A DNA stretch of 64,000 bases, from positions 220,637,584-220,701,583 of the forward strand of contig JAHLJT010000631.1 of the NCBI GenBank assembly GCA_031308135.1, given 5' to 3'. Position numbers and translations under genes: made by a program. The notes beneath the pieces are model-generated. The model ran no database searches. It was not told the DNA's origin and saw only the letters and a list, made by a program, of their open reading frames with translations. Shown one piece after another: positions 11,317 through 21,789 of the stretch (its first letter is position 1; each line of letters begins with the position of its first letter). Source of the stretch: Acheta domesticus (taxonomy: Eukaryota > Arthropoda > Insecta > Orthoptera > Gryllidae).

Positions 11317-11600
11317 CTGTCAACAGAGGATCCGTTAGTGACATGTACATCACCACTTCCAGCATTTACGTCACATCCATCAGCGAGACGAGCTTGGGGT
11401 ACAGCAGCAGCCTGCCAACAGAGGATCCACCCATGACCTGTATACCACCACCTTCAATAGCCACGTCACGCCCATCAGCAGAATAAGTTGGTAAACAGCA
11501 GCAGCCTGCCAACAGAGCATACACCGTGACCTGCACACCATCACAAACAGCAGCCACATCTCGCCCATCAGCGAGGCACCACATCCAGCCTCGACGCCAT
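11317..11600 (-). repeat. 95-bp tandem repeat of the last exon's splice acceptor, copy A
   Basis: Units share ..GGCAG|GCTGCTGCTGTA.., with acceptor boundaries at 11316 (used), 11411 and 11505, spaced 95 and 94 bp. Each unit contains intron end, acceptor and the first part of the last exon up to the MG(V/D)T codons. The upstream units carry stops or disruptions, for example SLMDVT followed by TAA. See the findings. Confidence 0.85.
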
Positions 11601-11813
11601 ACATTCCCGTACAAACACGTTGGTGCAGAGCAGCATACTGAGGACAGAGCATTCCTATGTAACCTCCACCCGTGATACACCACCTCCAATAGAACATTCA
11701 CAAAATACATAGTGTGTAATATATAAAGCGTTTATATAAAGCCACGTAATATATAAAGCAAGTTTCAGCAGTGTTGTCATAGATGCATTGAAACTATAAC
11801 TCATGGTGTTACG

Positions 11814-13366
11814 GAATGGCATACACATTCTCGTATTCGTTTTTAATTTTCTTTGGTGGGTCAGCTATTCTTTCTTATTCCACATACTCTTTCCCACTAC
11901 CATCTATCGCCACCCAAATTAGATTTTTGACATTTTCTCAATTTTTTGGTGTACTAATAAGAGAATCGAAATATTACTTTTAAAATATTTAAGAATAGTA
12001 AAACCGCGACCACTAAAAGGCAATTTTCATTGAAAAATTGGAGCAATTTAAAGAAAATGACGTTTAAGACGGACGAATAGACGATCGGACATTAAGATGG
12101 ACTGACAGACGGACCGCCCACAGACGCACAGACGGATGGACGGACGGACAGACAGACGGACGGACAGATGGACTGATGGACGGACAGACAGACGGACGGA
12201 CACCCGGACGGACACACGGACGGACACCCGGACGGACGATAAGACAGAGGGACGGACAGACGGAAGGACAGACGGACGGACGGAGAAAAGGACGGACAGA
12301 GAGGGACGGATGAATAGAGAGACGGACTGACATTCAGAGAAGCAAATGGACAGAGTGGCAGACGGACAGATGGTCATATTGACGGAAAGATGGACAGACT
12401 GACGGACAGATGGACTGACTGACGGACAGATGGACTGACTGACGGACAGATGGACTGACTGACGGACAGATGGACTGACTGACGGACAGATGGACAGACT
12501 GACGGACAGATGGACATACTGACGGACGGGCAAATGGACAGACTGACGGACGGGCAAATGGACAGACTGACGGACGGGCAAATGGACAGACTGACGGACG
12601 GGCAAATGGACAGACTGACGGACGGGCAAATGGACAGACTGACGGACGGGCAAATGGACAGACTGACGGACGGGCAAATGGACAGACTGACGGACGGGCA
12701 AATGGACAGACTGACGGACGGGCAAATGGACAGACTGACGGACGGGCAAATGGACAGACTGACGGACGGGCAGATGGACAGACTGACGGACGGGCAGATG
12801 GACAGACTGACGGACGGGCAGATGGACAGACGGACGGGCAGATGGACAGACAGACAGACAGACGTACTGACAGGTGGACAGACAGACGTACTGACAGGTG
12901 GACAGACAGACGTACTGACAGGTGGACAGACAGACGTACTGACAGGTGGACAGACAGACGTACTGACAGGTGGACAGACAGACGTACTGACAGGTGGACA
13001 GACAGACGTACTGACAGGTGGACAGACAGACGTACTGACAGGTGGACAGACTGAGGACGAGATGGGGAGACAGACTGACGGACATTCGGACAGCCAGGCG
13101 GACGGACAAATGGACAGACTGACGGCCAGATGGACAGGCAGACGGTCAGATGGATAGACAGACGGAATGATGGACGGTCAGGCGGATAGATGGATTGGAA
13201 GACGGACAGTTATACAGACGGACATTTAAAAAGAATCTTTTTCGGTATCACAGAACCACAAAACATGTATATCTGTTTGTAAGCTAGAAAACGGTTTTCC
13301 GCAGCATGACATAACTTTCTCTATACTGTGTATTTTACTCGGTATATAGTACCTTTACGGGATAAA
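11814..13366 (+). mobile_element. Copy of the non-coding repeat family dominated by a minisatellite
   Basis: The 5' end GGTGTTACGGAATGGCATAC and the start of the body (11814-12062) are family sequence. The 3' end (TTTTTCGGTATCACAGAACC, CATGACATAACTTTC, TTTACGGGATAAAA; about 13230-13366) also matches. All the internal 300-bp units between them are replaced by a 1.15 kb GACGGACA array. The orthologous copy is 49505-51083. Confidence 0.8.
12068..13226 (+). repeat. GACGGACA-derived minisatellite with blocks of 20- and 24-bp units
   Basis: Irregular GACGGACAGACG repeats (12068-12370) lead into a 20-bp unit (TGGACTGACTGACGGACAGA) repeated about four times. A 24-bp unit containing GACGGACGGGCAAATG follows, about eleven times, and then a second 24-bp unit containing GACGTACTGACAGGTG, about eight times. 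Long open frames across it (MDRLTDGQ, DVLTGGQT periods) arise because 24 is divisible by three. They are not credible proteins. Confidence 0.95.
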
Positions 13367-13967
13367 AGCTTTTTAATACTCATCAGCGCCTAAAGGCGAT
13401 TTTGTGGGAGTTTTATAACCGTCAATTAAGGTAATCACATTCAATTATCGTCGACAAGTCGATTTTTCGCTGTTATTTTTATCTGAGCCTTTCTTGAAAA
13501 TTCTGGAAGGATTCTAAAATAACATATTTCTGTGGGATTTAAGGCACATACGACGAACAGTGCTGAAACACTTCCTTTCAACACTTGCTACACGCTTTTT
13601 TTGGTTTAAAGTGAATCCTCAGGTCAGAATTCACTGTATTGGTGATAGATAGGTATACCAAGAAATGTAATAAAAAGCGTCTTTTGAAAAAAGACTTTTG
13701 TATATTCTTTTTCATACAATTCCCTGTTTCTGGTGATAGACGAGTCAGTTAACTTTATTGTTTTTGATTTTTTATTACGAACTTGCATATCACACATACA
13801 CATAGTTAATGTCATTGTAATGGCCGCCGGGGGCACCATACTAAACTTAAGTATTATGTATAAGTATTAATGAATAATAATATAACAATATTCCGTACTA
13901 AACGTGACAGAAGCATTTGAAGAGAACATAAAATCATGTTTACTTAATTAAATCATAACATCATTAC
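13367..13967. other. Intronic AT-rich sequence
   Basis: This lies between the TM5 exon and the minisatellite element, inside the last intron of the receptor. A 71-codon minus-strand frame (13624-13839) is identical in copy B (49024-49239), but it has no recognisable motif and no good splice context. It is best read as intron. Confidence 0.4.
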
Positions 13968-14142
13968 CTTTCTCTGCGATTTCTCAGAACTCCGCCATTG
14001 ATAGAAACTTCTTGAGAACTGAATAAATGTCTTCCACTTAGGATTGTTCGTAAATAAACCATCGTGTAGAAAAACATGATCGTATTGGCCAGAAGCAGGC
14101 ACGCCACTGTTCCATAGTAGTAATAGAGAATCACCGTTGTAC
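13968..14142 (-). CDS. Methuselah-like GPCR, TM5 exon, copy A
   Basis: The 175-bp exon lies between an acceptor (TTGTTGTAG) and a donor (GTAATG). It starts with GT, completing the codon begun by the TM4 exon, and ends with AG, leaving phase 2. It encodes TVILYYYYGTVACLLLANTI and MFFYTMVYLR, a clear TM5, followed by the third intracellular loop with NGGVLRNRRER. Methuselah receptors have 'YFYGP...N..F..T..' at this point. It differs from copy B at two residues (T for R, I for V). Phase matches on both sides support it as a true exon. Confidence 0.85.
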
Positions 14143-14379
14143 CTACAACAAGAAACAAAATTCCCCACATAGAGTCTGCTTAAAATGTGCAACATTTAGA
14201 ACATTACCCTGTACACTAGGCCTGCAAAGAATTTTACTTTGACCAACCTCGGGAGCTGCAGGCGCGAGCTACTCGAGAGCAAATTCGGAAGGGTACGGAA
14301 GGGTGGGGATGAGACTTTCTAGAAGTGTGGACCACCAATAAGAATGCACAATTCGAACAGATGCGCGTAAATTGATCTA
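14143..14379. other. Intron between TM4 and TM5 exons
   Basis: No feature is recognised here. The sequence matches 48485-48720 of contig B closely. Confidence 0.4.
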
Positions 14380-14490
14380 GTGGTGCTACAGAATAGCACA
14401 AACTCTCTCGCACTAGTTAGTTTTCCAATTTCTTTGGTTTAGCCTACGTTTTCGGTCATGCCTCATCCTCTTAGCATATATTGTAGTAAA
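14380..14490 (+). mobile_element. Short 5' fragment of the non-coding repeat family
   Basis: It begins GTGGTGCTACAGAATAGCAC and keeps the next roughly 100 bp (CTCTCGCACTAGTTAG, TTTCTTTGGTTTAG, CCTCATCCTCTTAGC) before homology ends. It is a 3'-truncated copy, shared with contig B at about 48380-48484. Confidence 0.65.
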
Positions 14491-14812
14491 ATTGGTTGTT
14501 ACTTCAACTCCATTTAATGAGGTTTTATATCACAGGATATTAATGAGATCTTGAAACAAAACACAATAAAAATAAATAATTAACATTGTACAAAAAATAT
14601 TGCAGACATCAGGAAAGCATAGTTGAGGAAAACACTGCAACAGTTTTCTGAATATTTGGAGTTTCGTATCTTCGTATCCCGAGATCCCTTCCCTTCAACG
14701 AGCGCGCGTTGCTGGTGGAGCGCTGCGTGACCTCGTGTGGCGGACTGTTACATTCACAACATCCGTTAAACACTCGATACAAAATTGCAAGAGGTGCAAA
14801 AGTTACGGGACT

Positions 14813-14816
<4 letters not shown>

Positions 14817-14849
<33 letters not shown>
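14817..14849. repeat. (TA)n microsatellite
   Basis: Alternating AT of about 32 bp. The contig B allele at about 48029-48044 is about half as long, so the tract differs in length between copies. Confidence 0.9.
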
Positions 14850-14852
<3 letters not shown>

Positions 14853-15485
14853 ATGAATGGGTATTTCCCACCAGCTATCAACACTGAAACCATTGTTGAG
14901 GACGTAAGAACCATTTGAAAGACGCGCGGAATACGGCGGCGGTGTAGAAATGCGGCAAGTACCGGCGACATCGCGCAGCGCTCAGTGCGAAGTCCCTAGC
15001 GGTGACGTGCTACGCGGTGAGCCGCAGAGGGGCGGCGAGATCCGGCCCACCCCTATCTGGGGGAGACCAGCCAAATAAATACGCCGGTCCGCTGACCACT
15101 AGCCCTTCTTGTTAGAGTTGTCGAATACGTTTCTTGCTTGAGATTGTGTCGAATGCGCGACTAGCTCCAGATTTTGGTCGACGTAACGACGTAGCTGTGA
15201 AAGAACGTAATACGAGTTGTAAGAGGCCGAAGTAGTGGCGTTAATTATCTAGTAGATTGTGTAGCTAGTAGTAGGGAAGTGAATGAATGCTGTTTTGGTC
15301 AGGAGAAAAGTACGTTAGATTACGTGAAGAACAATCTGGTGGAGCAATACGCAAAAACAATGGTTGAGTAAATCGAGTGCGCGACGCCCATGAACTGAGT
15401 CATTCACGCGGTCGCAAGACTGCCATCGTGCGGAGAACTTTTAGCACGCGGGCGTGCAGTAAAATTAATCGCACTGAAACAATCT

Positions 15486-16400
15486 GAACGAGAAGAAGAG
15501 GAAGCCGGAACGAGAAGAAGAGGAAGCCGGAACCAGAAGAAGAGGAAGCCGGAACCAGAAGAAGAGGAAGCCGGAACGAGAAGAAGAGGAAGCCGGAACG
15601 AGAAGAAGAGGAAGCCGGAACGAGAAGAAGAGGAAGCCGGAACGAGAAGAAGAGGAAGCCGGAACGAGAAGAAGAGGAAGCCGGAACGAGAAGAAGAGGA
15701 AGCCGGAACGAGAAGAAGAGGAAGCCGGAACGAGAAGAAGAGGAAGCCGGAACGAGAAGAAGAGGAAGCCGGAACGAGAAGAAGAGGAAGCCGGAACGAG
15801 AAGAAGAGGAAGCCGGAACGAGAAGAAGAGGAAGCCGGAACGAGAAGAAGAGGAAGCCGGAACGAGAAGAAGAGGAAGCCGGAACGAGAAGAAGAGGAAG
15901 CCGGAACGAGAAGAAGAGGAAGCCGGAACGAGAAGAAGAGGAAGCCGGAACGAGAAGAAGAGGAAGCCGGAACGAGAAGAAGAGGAAGCCGGAACGAGAA
16001 GAAGAGGAAGCCGGAACGAGAAGAAGAGGAAGCCGGAACGAGAAGAAGAGGAAGCCGGAACGAGAAGAAGAGGAAGCCGGAACGAGAAGAAGAGGAAGCC
16101 GGAACGAGAAGAAGAGGAAGCCGGAACGAGAAGAAGAGGAAGCCGGAACGAGAAGAAGAGGAAGCCGGAACGAGAAGAAGAGGAAGCCGGAACGAGAAGA
16201 AGAGGAAGCCGGAACGAGAAGAAGAGGAAGCCGGAACGAGAAGAAGAGGAAGCCGGAACGAGAAGAAGAGGAAGCCGGAACGAGAAGAAGAGGAAGCCGG
16301 AACGAGAAGAAGAGGAAGCCGGAACGAGAAGAAGAGGAAGCCGGAACGAGAAGAAGAGGAAGCCGGAACGAGAAGAAAAGGAAGCCGGAACGAGAAGAAG
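15486..16400 (+). repeat. 22-bp minisatellite, about 41 copies
   Basis: The unit is AAGAAGAGGAAGCCGGAACG plus AG, tandemly repeated with very few substitutions, mostly at the two edges. Because 22 is not divisible by three, successive units fall in successive frames, and all six frames stay open. The plus strand encodes an E/R/K-rich 22-residue period and the minus strand an F/L/S/P-rich period. Copy B has only about 12 units (47163-47417). Confidence 0.97.
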
Positions 16401-16859
16401 AAAAGAAGAAGACGAGGACTTTGCGATGCTTCCAGAGCGCCGAGTCTACGCAGTCGCGAACGCCAGGGGCTGGCGAGCACGAGAAATGCAAGGTCGTCCG
16501 GAACGCGCTCCGAGGGTAGCAGAAAGGTAACGGGACGTCAGAGGAGAGAGGGCACTTTGACTCCGAGGTCGCCGTTTGTGACCCCAGCCCAACCAGCCCA
16601 GCCCCAGCCTGTACCGCGACGATCAGCAATGAATTCTATCAAGCAGAGATTGTTAGAATACCTGAAATAAACTCGTTCCTATCAGAAACTCTTAATTTCA
16701 CTACTAGGGGAAGGAATGCCTTAAGAATTAGATATTATTGTTTTCTATGTTAGATGTAAATGTTTTCTTTGATTTTGCTTGATTTTGCGGAAATTCAAAC
16801 AAAGTAATGAAATTGACGACATGATATTAAATGTGTTATGAGTAGTCCAATGAGAATGT

Positions 16860-17640
16860 AGAAAATGTACCTTCATTGTCTTGGAACGGCTCATATGTTT
16901 GAATTTCATTAACAAGTCCACTATGAACTTAAAATTAGTGTGCTTAAAGTTTCCAAGAAATTTGTTCAGAACGTCTTTGAATGCTATCCAAGGGCTTTTC
17001 TAAACAATTTTTTTTATTTTTATTTAAAACACTTCATCCTTAAAAAGTTTCCGATTATCTGAACCCATGAAAAAACCTTCTTTTACTTCCATTTCTGAGA
17101 GTCCCGAAAATTTGCTGCGCAAATATTGAATACACGCTCCTTCGTGCGGGAAGGCCTTAACAAATTGTTTCATTAGTCCGAGTTTTATATGAAGTCGTGG
17201 ATGGAGGGCTTCGATCAATCAAACTTTCTCGTAAAACCCTTCCGCTTCAAGGTTCTAAGTTTAACGTAGACGGCCTCTCTTTTTTATCCAGTGCCGAACT
17301 CTATTTGTGCTATTCCATAAACACAAGAAGCAGGGGAAACTACTGTAGCCTCTCTGTTGTCCAAGACTCATGGTTATTACTTTCAGATCGCCGCATATCA
17401 TCCAACCGTGATCATTATATTCATTTTGGAGAGGATTAAAACTTCTCACAGCTTTCTTTCATATGCATAGAATGTCCTACAAGTATTAAAGCGCAGCTGT
17501 TGCCGTTGTACCGAAGTACTTCTTTGAGACTTCTTTTTGATGAATCAGTTAAGAGTCTGAACTCTTGCATGTCGTACTGTACTTTAAACTCATCAAACGG
17601 TTCACTGCATCCGCAAAGTTCTTACGGTTTTTGTGGCGTG
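16860..17640 (-). pseudogene. Decayed copy of an uncharacterised arthropod repetitive protein family, copy A
   Basis: Reading the minus strand, fragments in shifting frames follow one order: FRLLTDSSKRSLKEVLRYNG (a few bases poorer in A), GHSMHMKESCEKF, HGWMICGDLKVITMSLGQQR, FPCFLCLWNS, LHIKLGLMKQFVKAFPHEGA, EVKEGFFMGSDNRKLFKDE, then AFKDVLNKFLGNFKHTNF. I recognise this order (ICGDLK..LLG.Q.GY..(F/Y)PCFLC.WDS, then PPLHIKLGLMKQFVKA, then FLGN) from a multi-copy family annotated as uncharacterised proteins in many arthropod genomes. Its biochemical role is unknown to me. Frameshifts and stops separate the fragments, so it is dead. It sits in the TM4-TM5 intron. Confidence 0.65.
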
Positions 17641-18720
17641 ATGATTTCCTTCGTGAGCGGCTGCGCGCCGGCAGTCTGCGGCGCAGCGGGTGGCGTGGGA
17701 GGCGGGCATGCCCCACAGCGTGTTCGGCTCGATCACTGCCGCCCGTGGCGGTGTTACGTGATGACAGCAGCTAACGACCTCCCTTGGTCGTCACTTTCTC
17801 GTTCACCCAGGCCGGACACAGGACGACAACGCACGTCCGTAGGACTCACTGTGGCGTCGGCTATGTCACGTTAACATGCGATAAACTTGAGTTCGATTCC
17901 CGAATCAGGCGACACCGTAGTCAAAGTGCCGGTCGGAGCACAAGTTAAGATGAACTCAGAGTTCTCAGCCCGAGTCTAGTACCAAAATTATAATGCAAGT
18001 TCACGCTAGTGTAAGTCAGAGATACAAGTCATTGCGAGTTCAGGCTAGAAACGCAAGACATTACAAGTGCGTCTTGAGAGGCGACTCTGCAAGTGAAAGT
18101 TCGAGTCGCATCTGCAAGTGCATCTTTGAAGCCCAAAAGTCAAGTTAAGAGAAGTTCGAGATGCAAGTTCATCTTTGAAACGCAAAAGTCAAATGATTCC
18201 GGAGTCTCACGCGCGACAAAATGAAAGCTTCAATTCCCTGCTATGATCCGAGTGCCTCACTCTAATTGCTTAAAATCAGCTTAGGGCGGAGAGATATTTA
18301 AACCAATGATGCGCTTGCTCATGCGACAAAAAAAATTGCCGTTGAATTTTCGGTGCGGTTGGGGTACGTGGCCCTACCCGGAGGCAGGGTTTACGCCCTT
18401 CGTCTTCGCGGTCGGTGAAATGCGCTGCGGCCTACTAAATGGTGTTGGCGCAAATGGTGTTGGCTAAATGGTGTTGACCGCGGCGAGACGGCATCTTTCA
18501 ATATTGTTTTGTAAAAGAAACAGTTTGGCAGACGCGTATGTGCGCGTTAAAAATTGCTAGTTCCTGCAATTTTATGAGTGTGAGCGGTGCCCCTTCATGG
18601 CACGGGTTTCTTAGAAAAAGTCACGGCGTCTTTGGATACCACGCCCGCGCAAATGCAAAAAATACACTATGGCCTTCCTAACTGCGCGTTTGAACGCTAC
18701 CCCACCCGCATCAGAGGGCC
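17641..18720. other. Intronic region with a GC-rich patch and degenerate short repeats
   Basis: Positions of about 17640-17780 are GC-rich. A GAGTTCGATTCC B-box-like motif lies at about 17889. Around 17935-18195 are many irregular GCAAGT/TTCGAG/AAGTCA phrases, a decayed short-period repeat. An ATGGTGTTGG phrase occurs three times at about 18440-18482. No gene is supported. The same features lie inverted at about 44870-45950. Confidence 0.4.
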
Positions 18721-19000
18721 ACGCCGCTGCGTCTTTTGAATCTTCCTTAATTTTAGTGAAGGAGACATTATTTGACCGCTGGAACTAGTCAGAGTGGATT
18801 GACCATTAAAAAAACAGGCGGCTATCTTTTTAATCTTCTCGGGGTCGTTTTGCAAAAAGCAGGTCGCCTCATGCAGCAGGTCCCTAAGTAGGTCATAAAA
18901 ATATCCGCCCGCCTTCTATTGTCGGGACGGTCGTATTGGCTGGAGAGAGGACCTTGGGCCTGACCAAACAGGTAAGGTATCGCGCCGAAGTTCTGCGCTG
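18720..19000 (-). pseudogene. Unrecognised coding-like fragment, copy A
   Basis: This is the minus-strand counterpart of the open frame at 44576-44869. It shares HEATCFLQNDPEKIKKIAAC and FFNGQSTLT but is broken by indels, including a lost GAG-region base near the start and a stop at the position equivalent to DLLRD (CTACTTAGG). The fragment has no family I can name. Confidence 0.35.
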
Positions 19001-19659
19001 CGCAAAGTCTTTTAATTATTAAAATCGAGGGTTTATTTGCTCTGATCTGTTCACGGAGGGTGTGACGTTATCTTCAAGTAAGTACGTACGTATTTCTCTA
19101 GGACAAATTGTTGAAGATACGTGTTTAACGAATTAATTGATATTCAGATAATGTAAATTGATTAGATTTTTGAAGAGTCATGGACACTACTAGCCAATAA
19201 AACTGAAGCTTTTACGAAGCTTGAATTTTACAAATTTCTTAAAGAAGCTGTATTTACTGTTGAATGTTAGTTTTTATCTCACATATATGTACTCTCTTAG
19301 ACACGTTATACCCAAACTCTTTCTTTCTCAGATTGTAATGATAATGGGAATCCCGGAGAGATTAAAGTGCCACTTTAACCGCGGGAAGAAGAAAGACACA
19401 TTTTAACATAGGAAAAGGTGTGATTAAAGCCGCACTTGTATCACGTTTAAAAATAAAATTATAACCAGTCATTTTACTCTTTTCAGTCGTACCATATTCA
19501 AATGAGTTTTGCCCCGGATCCTGCATGCTTCTCTGATACCAGGGAAAGTAGCTCAAGAAGTGTGCAGCCCAGCCAAAACAAAATGGAAGAAAACATTTTA
19601 ATTTTTAAATTAGTTACAACAGAAAATTATTGGTACTTTTTTCTGAGATCGTCACTTAC

Positions 19660-19838
19660 TGTCGAACCAGCAGCTATACAATCCTTTCTCTGAATTCTGC
19701 ACCCATTGAGGAAGTCCCGGCGAGTAGTGTAGGGCGACGGTGAGGGCCAAGATGATGATGGGACTACCCCACGCGAACAGCGAGTAGTACAGTAGGCTGC
19801 AACCGTCACTCGTCTCATCATTGACAATCCTTGTACCC
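19660..19838 (-). CDS. Methuselah-like GPCR, TM4 exon, copy A
   Basis: The 179-bp exon follows acceptor TTTTGTAGCAG and ends before donor GTAAGT. It starts with one base completing the Thr codon opened by the TM3 exon, and ends one base into Ser (phase 1), matching the TM5 exon. It encodes TRIVNDETSDGC, then LLYYSLFAWGSPIIILALTV (TM4; Methuselah pattern 'YSLYAWG.P'), then an extracellular loop ending KGLYSCWFDS, in which the Cys is expected to pair with the top of TM3. The frame is intact here, whereas copy B has lost one G. Confidence 0.88.
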
Positions 19839-19899
19839 CTGCTACAAAACGCTGACTTAGGCCACAAAAAACATATACAACAGTTGTTTATAAAAAGAG

Positions 19900-20957
19900 A
19901 GCATTTACAAAGATGGCGTAGGTCCGATTTTCACATTTAACCTTGGACTTTGGAAAACTGTGGAACTTACAAATTTTGAACTTACAAATTCTTTCTACAA
20001 CTGCAAAAGTGAAGAAAGACATTTTTCCTTCAAATTAAATTTGCTCTCCACAATTCCTTCTTTCAATGAGGGCATGCAGTTTTAAAAACGCCGACATTAA
20101 AAGAAAATAAAAACAAGAATTTCTAGAAACTTCTCCAGTTCTTTTCAGTGGTGGGGAGAGTGCTAATATACTGTAACAGACAACATAAACGCCATTTTTT
20201 CTGTATTATTTTGTTATCTCAAACGTTTTATAAATATTTTCTCTCACGTCGTGTTCTTCATATTTACATTACGGACGATTGGTATACATTATTGTATTTA
20301 TGAGCACATGTGCTTTCTCGGAACAATGGTTTTCTGTGAAAAGAACTCGAATTCCTAGTTCTCAGAAGCGCTGAAAAATCACATTCTCAAAAACAGATTC
20401 AATTTTTTACTTTAATTTTTTGAACAGATAGTACTAAATGAATTTAATAGCATGGCATAAATGACACTTTCTCGTGTTCTTTTTTTTCAAACATTATAGA
20501 AATATTTTTTAAATATATTTCCCGTCGTTAATATTTGCATTGCCAACCATTACATCGCCATTTACATTGTACGCATATTGCATTTGTGAGTACAATTGCT
20601 TCAAATAATGTCTTGTGAAGTTTCTCAAGAACGCAAAAGTGTTTGAAAAATTAACTTCAAAATTCTCATTCTCAGAAACGATCAAACAACTTTTTCGCAA
20701 AAACTGCTCCAAATTTTTGAACGAAAATTTCCAAATGGGACGAGGTTTTGCTCTTCCATAATATTCTTAAAGTCATGTTTCAGTTCTACTATTAGGGGCC
20801 CGAAAAATTGAGAAAATAAGAAAAATATAGTTTGGGCAGTAGCGAAAGTAGGCAGCTGCGAAGAGGATAGGGCAAAAGCTGAAAACTCAGCCCAAACCAA
20901 TTAAATTAGGAAACAAATTAGTTCATAAAAAGTCTATGCCATTCTGTAGTACCACTA
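19900..20957 (-). mobile_element. 1.06 kb copy of the non-coding repeat family, 3'-truncated
   Basis: On the minus strand it starts at about 20957 with GTGGTACTACAGAATGGCAT and runs through diverged internal units to CCTACGCCATCTTTGTAAAT near 19905. The GACGGACA core and ACGGGAAAGT end are missing. It lies in the TM3-TM4 intron and is shared with contig B (42617-43660), so it predates the divergence of the two copies. Confidence 0.75.
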
Positions 20958-20974
20958 CTTTAAGTCGTTTAGTA

Positions 20975-21147
20975 CAGTAAAACTTGATCAATATGGAACC
21001 TCAAGGGACCAGTATTTTTTCCTTTATATTAGATTCCGCATTATACAATGTAATACAGTAGAACTTTTCTTTGACAGGACCACGATTTATGTTCACATTA
21101 GACAGATTTCCGCATTATTCACGTTCCGCACTGAGCAAGTTTTACTG
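20975..21147. mobile_element. Pogo/Tigger-like MITE, 173 bp, copy A
   Basis: The ends are inverted: CAGTAAAACTTGATCAATAT at the left and the complement of CAGTAAAACTTGCTCAGTGC at the right. A second half-site CAGTAGAACTTTTCTTTGAC lies inside. TA dinucleotides flank both ends, as expected for the TA target duplication of Tc1/mariner-pogo elements. It has no coding capacity and lies just downstream of the TM3 exon. Confidence 0.7.
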
Positions 21148-21168
21148 TAGCAATTTTCAAATACTTAC

Positions 21169-21247
21169 GTCAAACCACGAGTGATTTCAAAACTTAAAAC
21201 ACTCAGCCAGAAGAATGCAGCAAGGAGGAAGAAATGCGCAATTAAAG
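21169..21247 (-). CDS. Methuselah-like GPCR, TM3 exon, copy A
   Basis: The 79-bp exon lies between acceptor TTTCTTTACAG and donor GTAAGTAT. It encodes LIAHFFLLAAFFWLSVLSFE then ITRGLT, a textbook Methuselah TM3 ('xxFFxLAAFFWLxVxSFxxW'). It begins with two bases of a codon, so the previous exon must end in phase 1. In contig A the TM1-2 exon ends in phase 0, one base off; in contig C an extra T restores the phase. The 3' end is phase 2 and fits the TM4 exon. Confidence 0.88.
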
Positions 21248-21789
21248 CTGTAAAGAAAATAAAATTACTTCTAGTAAATGTGATTTATCTTCCACAATAA
21301 TTATTGATTCATTAGTTTCCAATTGAATATATTAGAAAGGATGTTTGAAAAGTTTGAAAAAAATAGATAAACAAAACCTGTCGAGTATTATATCGTAGTA
21401 CTACATACTAAAGCCAGTACATTCGCTCTCAAATAAGTAAATTAAATAGAACTAGTAGATCTACAACAGAACATCTTTCTCGCGCACTTGTACGTAACCA
21501 GCAACCAGGTGAAATTGTTATTTTTCGTAAAATAGTAGTTATATCGACATAATAAACCGAAAATAGGAACGCAAAACCTAAAATATAAGTTACTTTATTA
21601 TAAATATAATACTTTATATAATATAATACTAAACTTTCGTGTATTTTTATTTAATCAACTTTTGTAAAACAAACATATTAATGAACTTCAAGAGTCAATT
21701 TCTGATGTTTGTGACGCGTTTCTGACATTGTCATTAGAATTATAAATATACTATATTTTTAAAAATACTAAATCTAAAAATCTAAACTA
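21248..21789. other. Intron between TM1-2 and TM3 exons, proximal part
   Basis: AT-rich sequence with no recognisable coding or RNA feature. In contig B the equivalent region carries about 850 bp of extra sequence (41105-41960). Confidence 0.4.

Larger units (their letters stand above)
14640..16690 (+). mobile_element. GC-rich insert in the receptor intron, possibly LTR-derived
   Basis: About 2 kb of GC-rich DNA interrupts AT-rich intron. It holds TGTTGAGGACGTAAGAACC at 14894, a TATA-like CCAAATAAATACGCC at about 15071, a 22-bp minisatellite, and then a proline-rich frame ending MNSIKQRLLEYLK with AATAAA overlapping its end (about 16666). TGTTG, a TATA-like box and ...ACA (about 15360) could mark a solo LTR of about 470 bp, but no second LTR, gag or pol is visible. 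The plus-strand frame is open through the minisatellite in copy B (47512 down to 46892). Classification is a guess. Confidence 0.3.

Noticed and set aside
12500..13060. CRISPR array
   Set aside because: The repeats are contiguous 24-bp units without unique spacers, and the setting is eukaryotic.
12048..13157. Long repetitive frames over the GACGGACA array (also 49639-50824) as repeat proteins
   Set aside because: Both strands and several frames are open because the 24-bp unit is a multiple of three and lacks stops. There is no start context, and the array lies inside a non-coding element and an intron.
13624..13839. 71-codon frame identical in both copies (49024-49239) as an exon
   Set aside because: Identity reflects the recent relation of the copies. 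No transmembrane or family motif, and no acceptor or donor with phases fitting the neighbouring receptor exons.
15400..16629. Hydrophobic 400-residue protein on the minus strand (SRSGFLFFSFRLP period)
   Set aside because: It is the antisense reading of the 22-bp minisatellite; all six frames are open. The copy number differs threefold between copies.
17820..17930. tRNA gene suggested by GAGTTCGATTCC
   Set aside because: No acceptor stem pairing or credible A box and anticodon arm could be found around the B-box-like motif.
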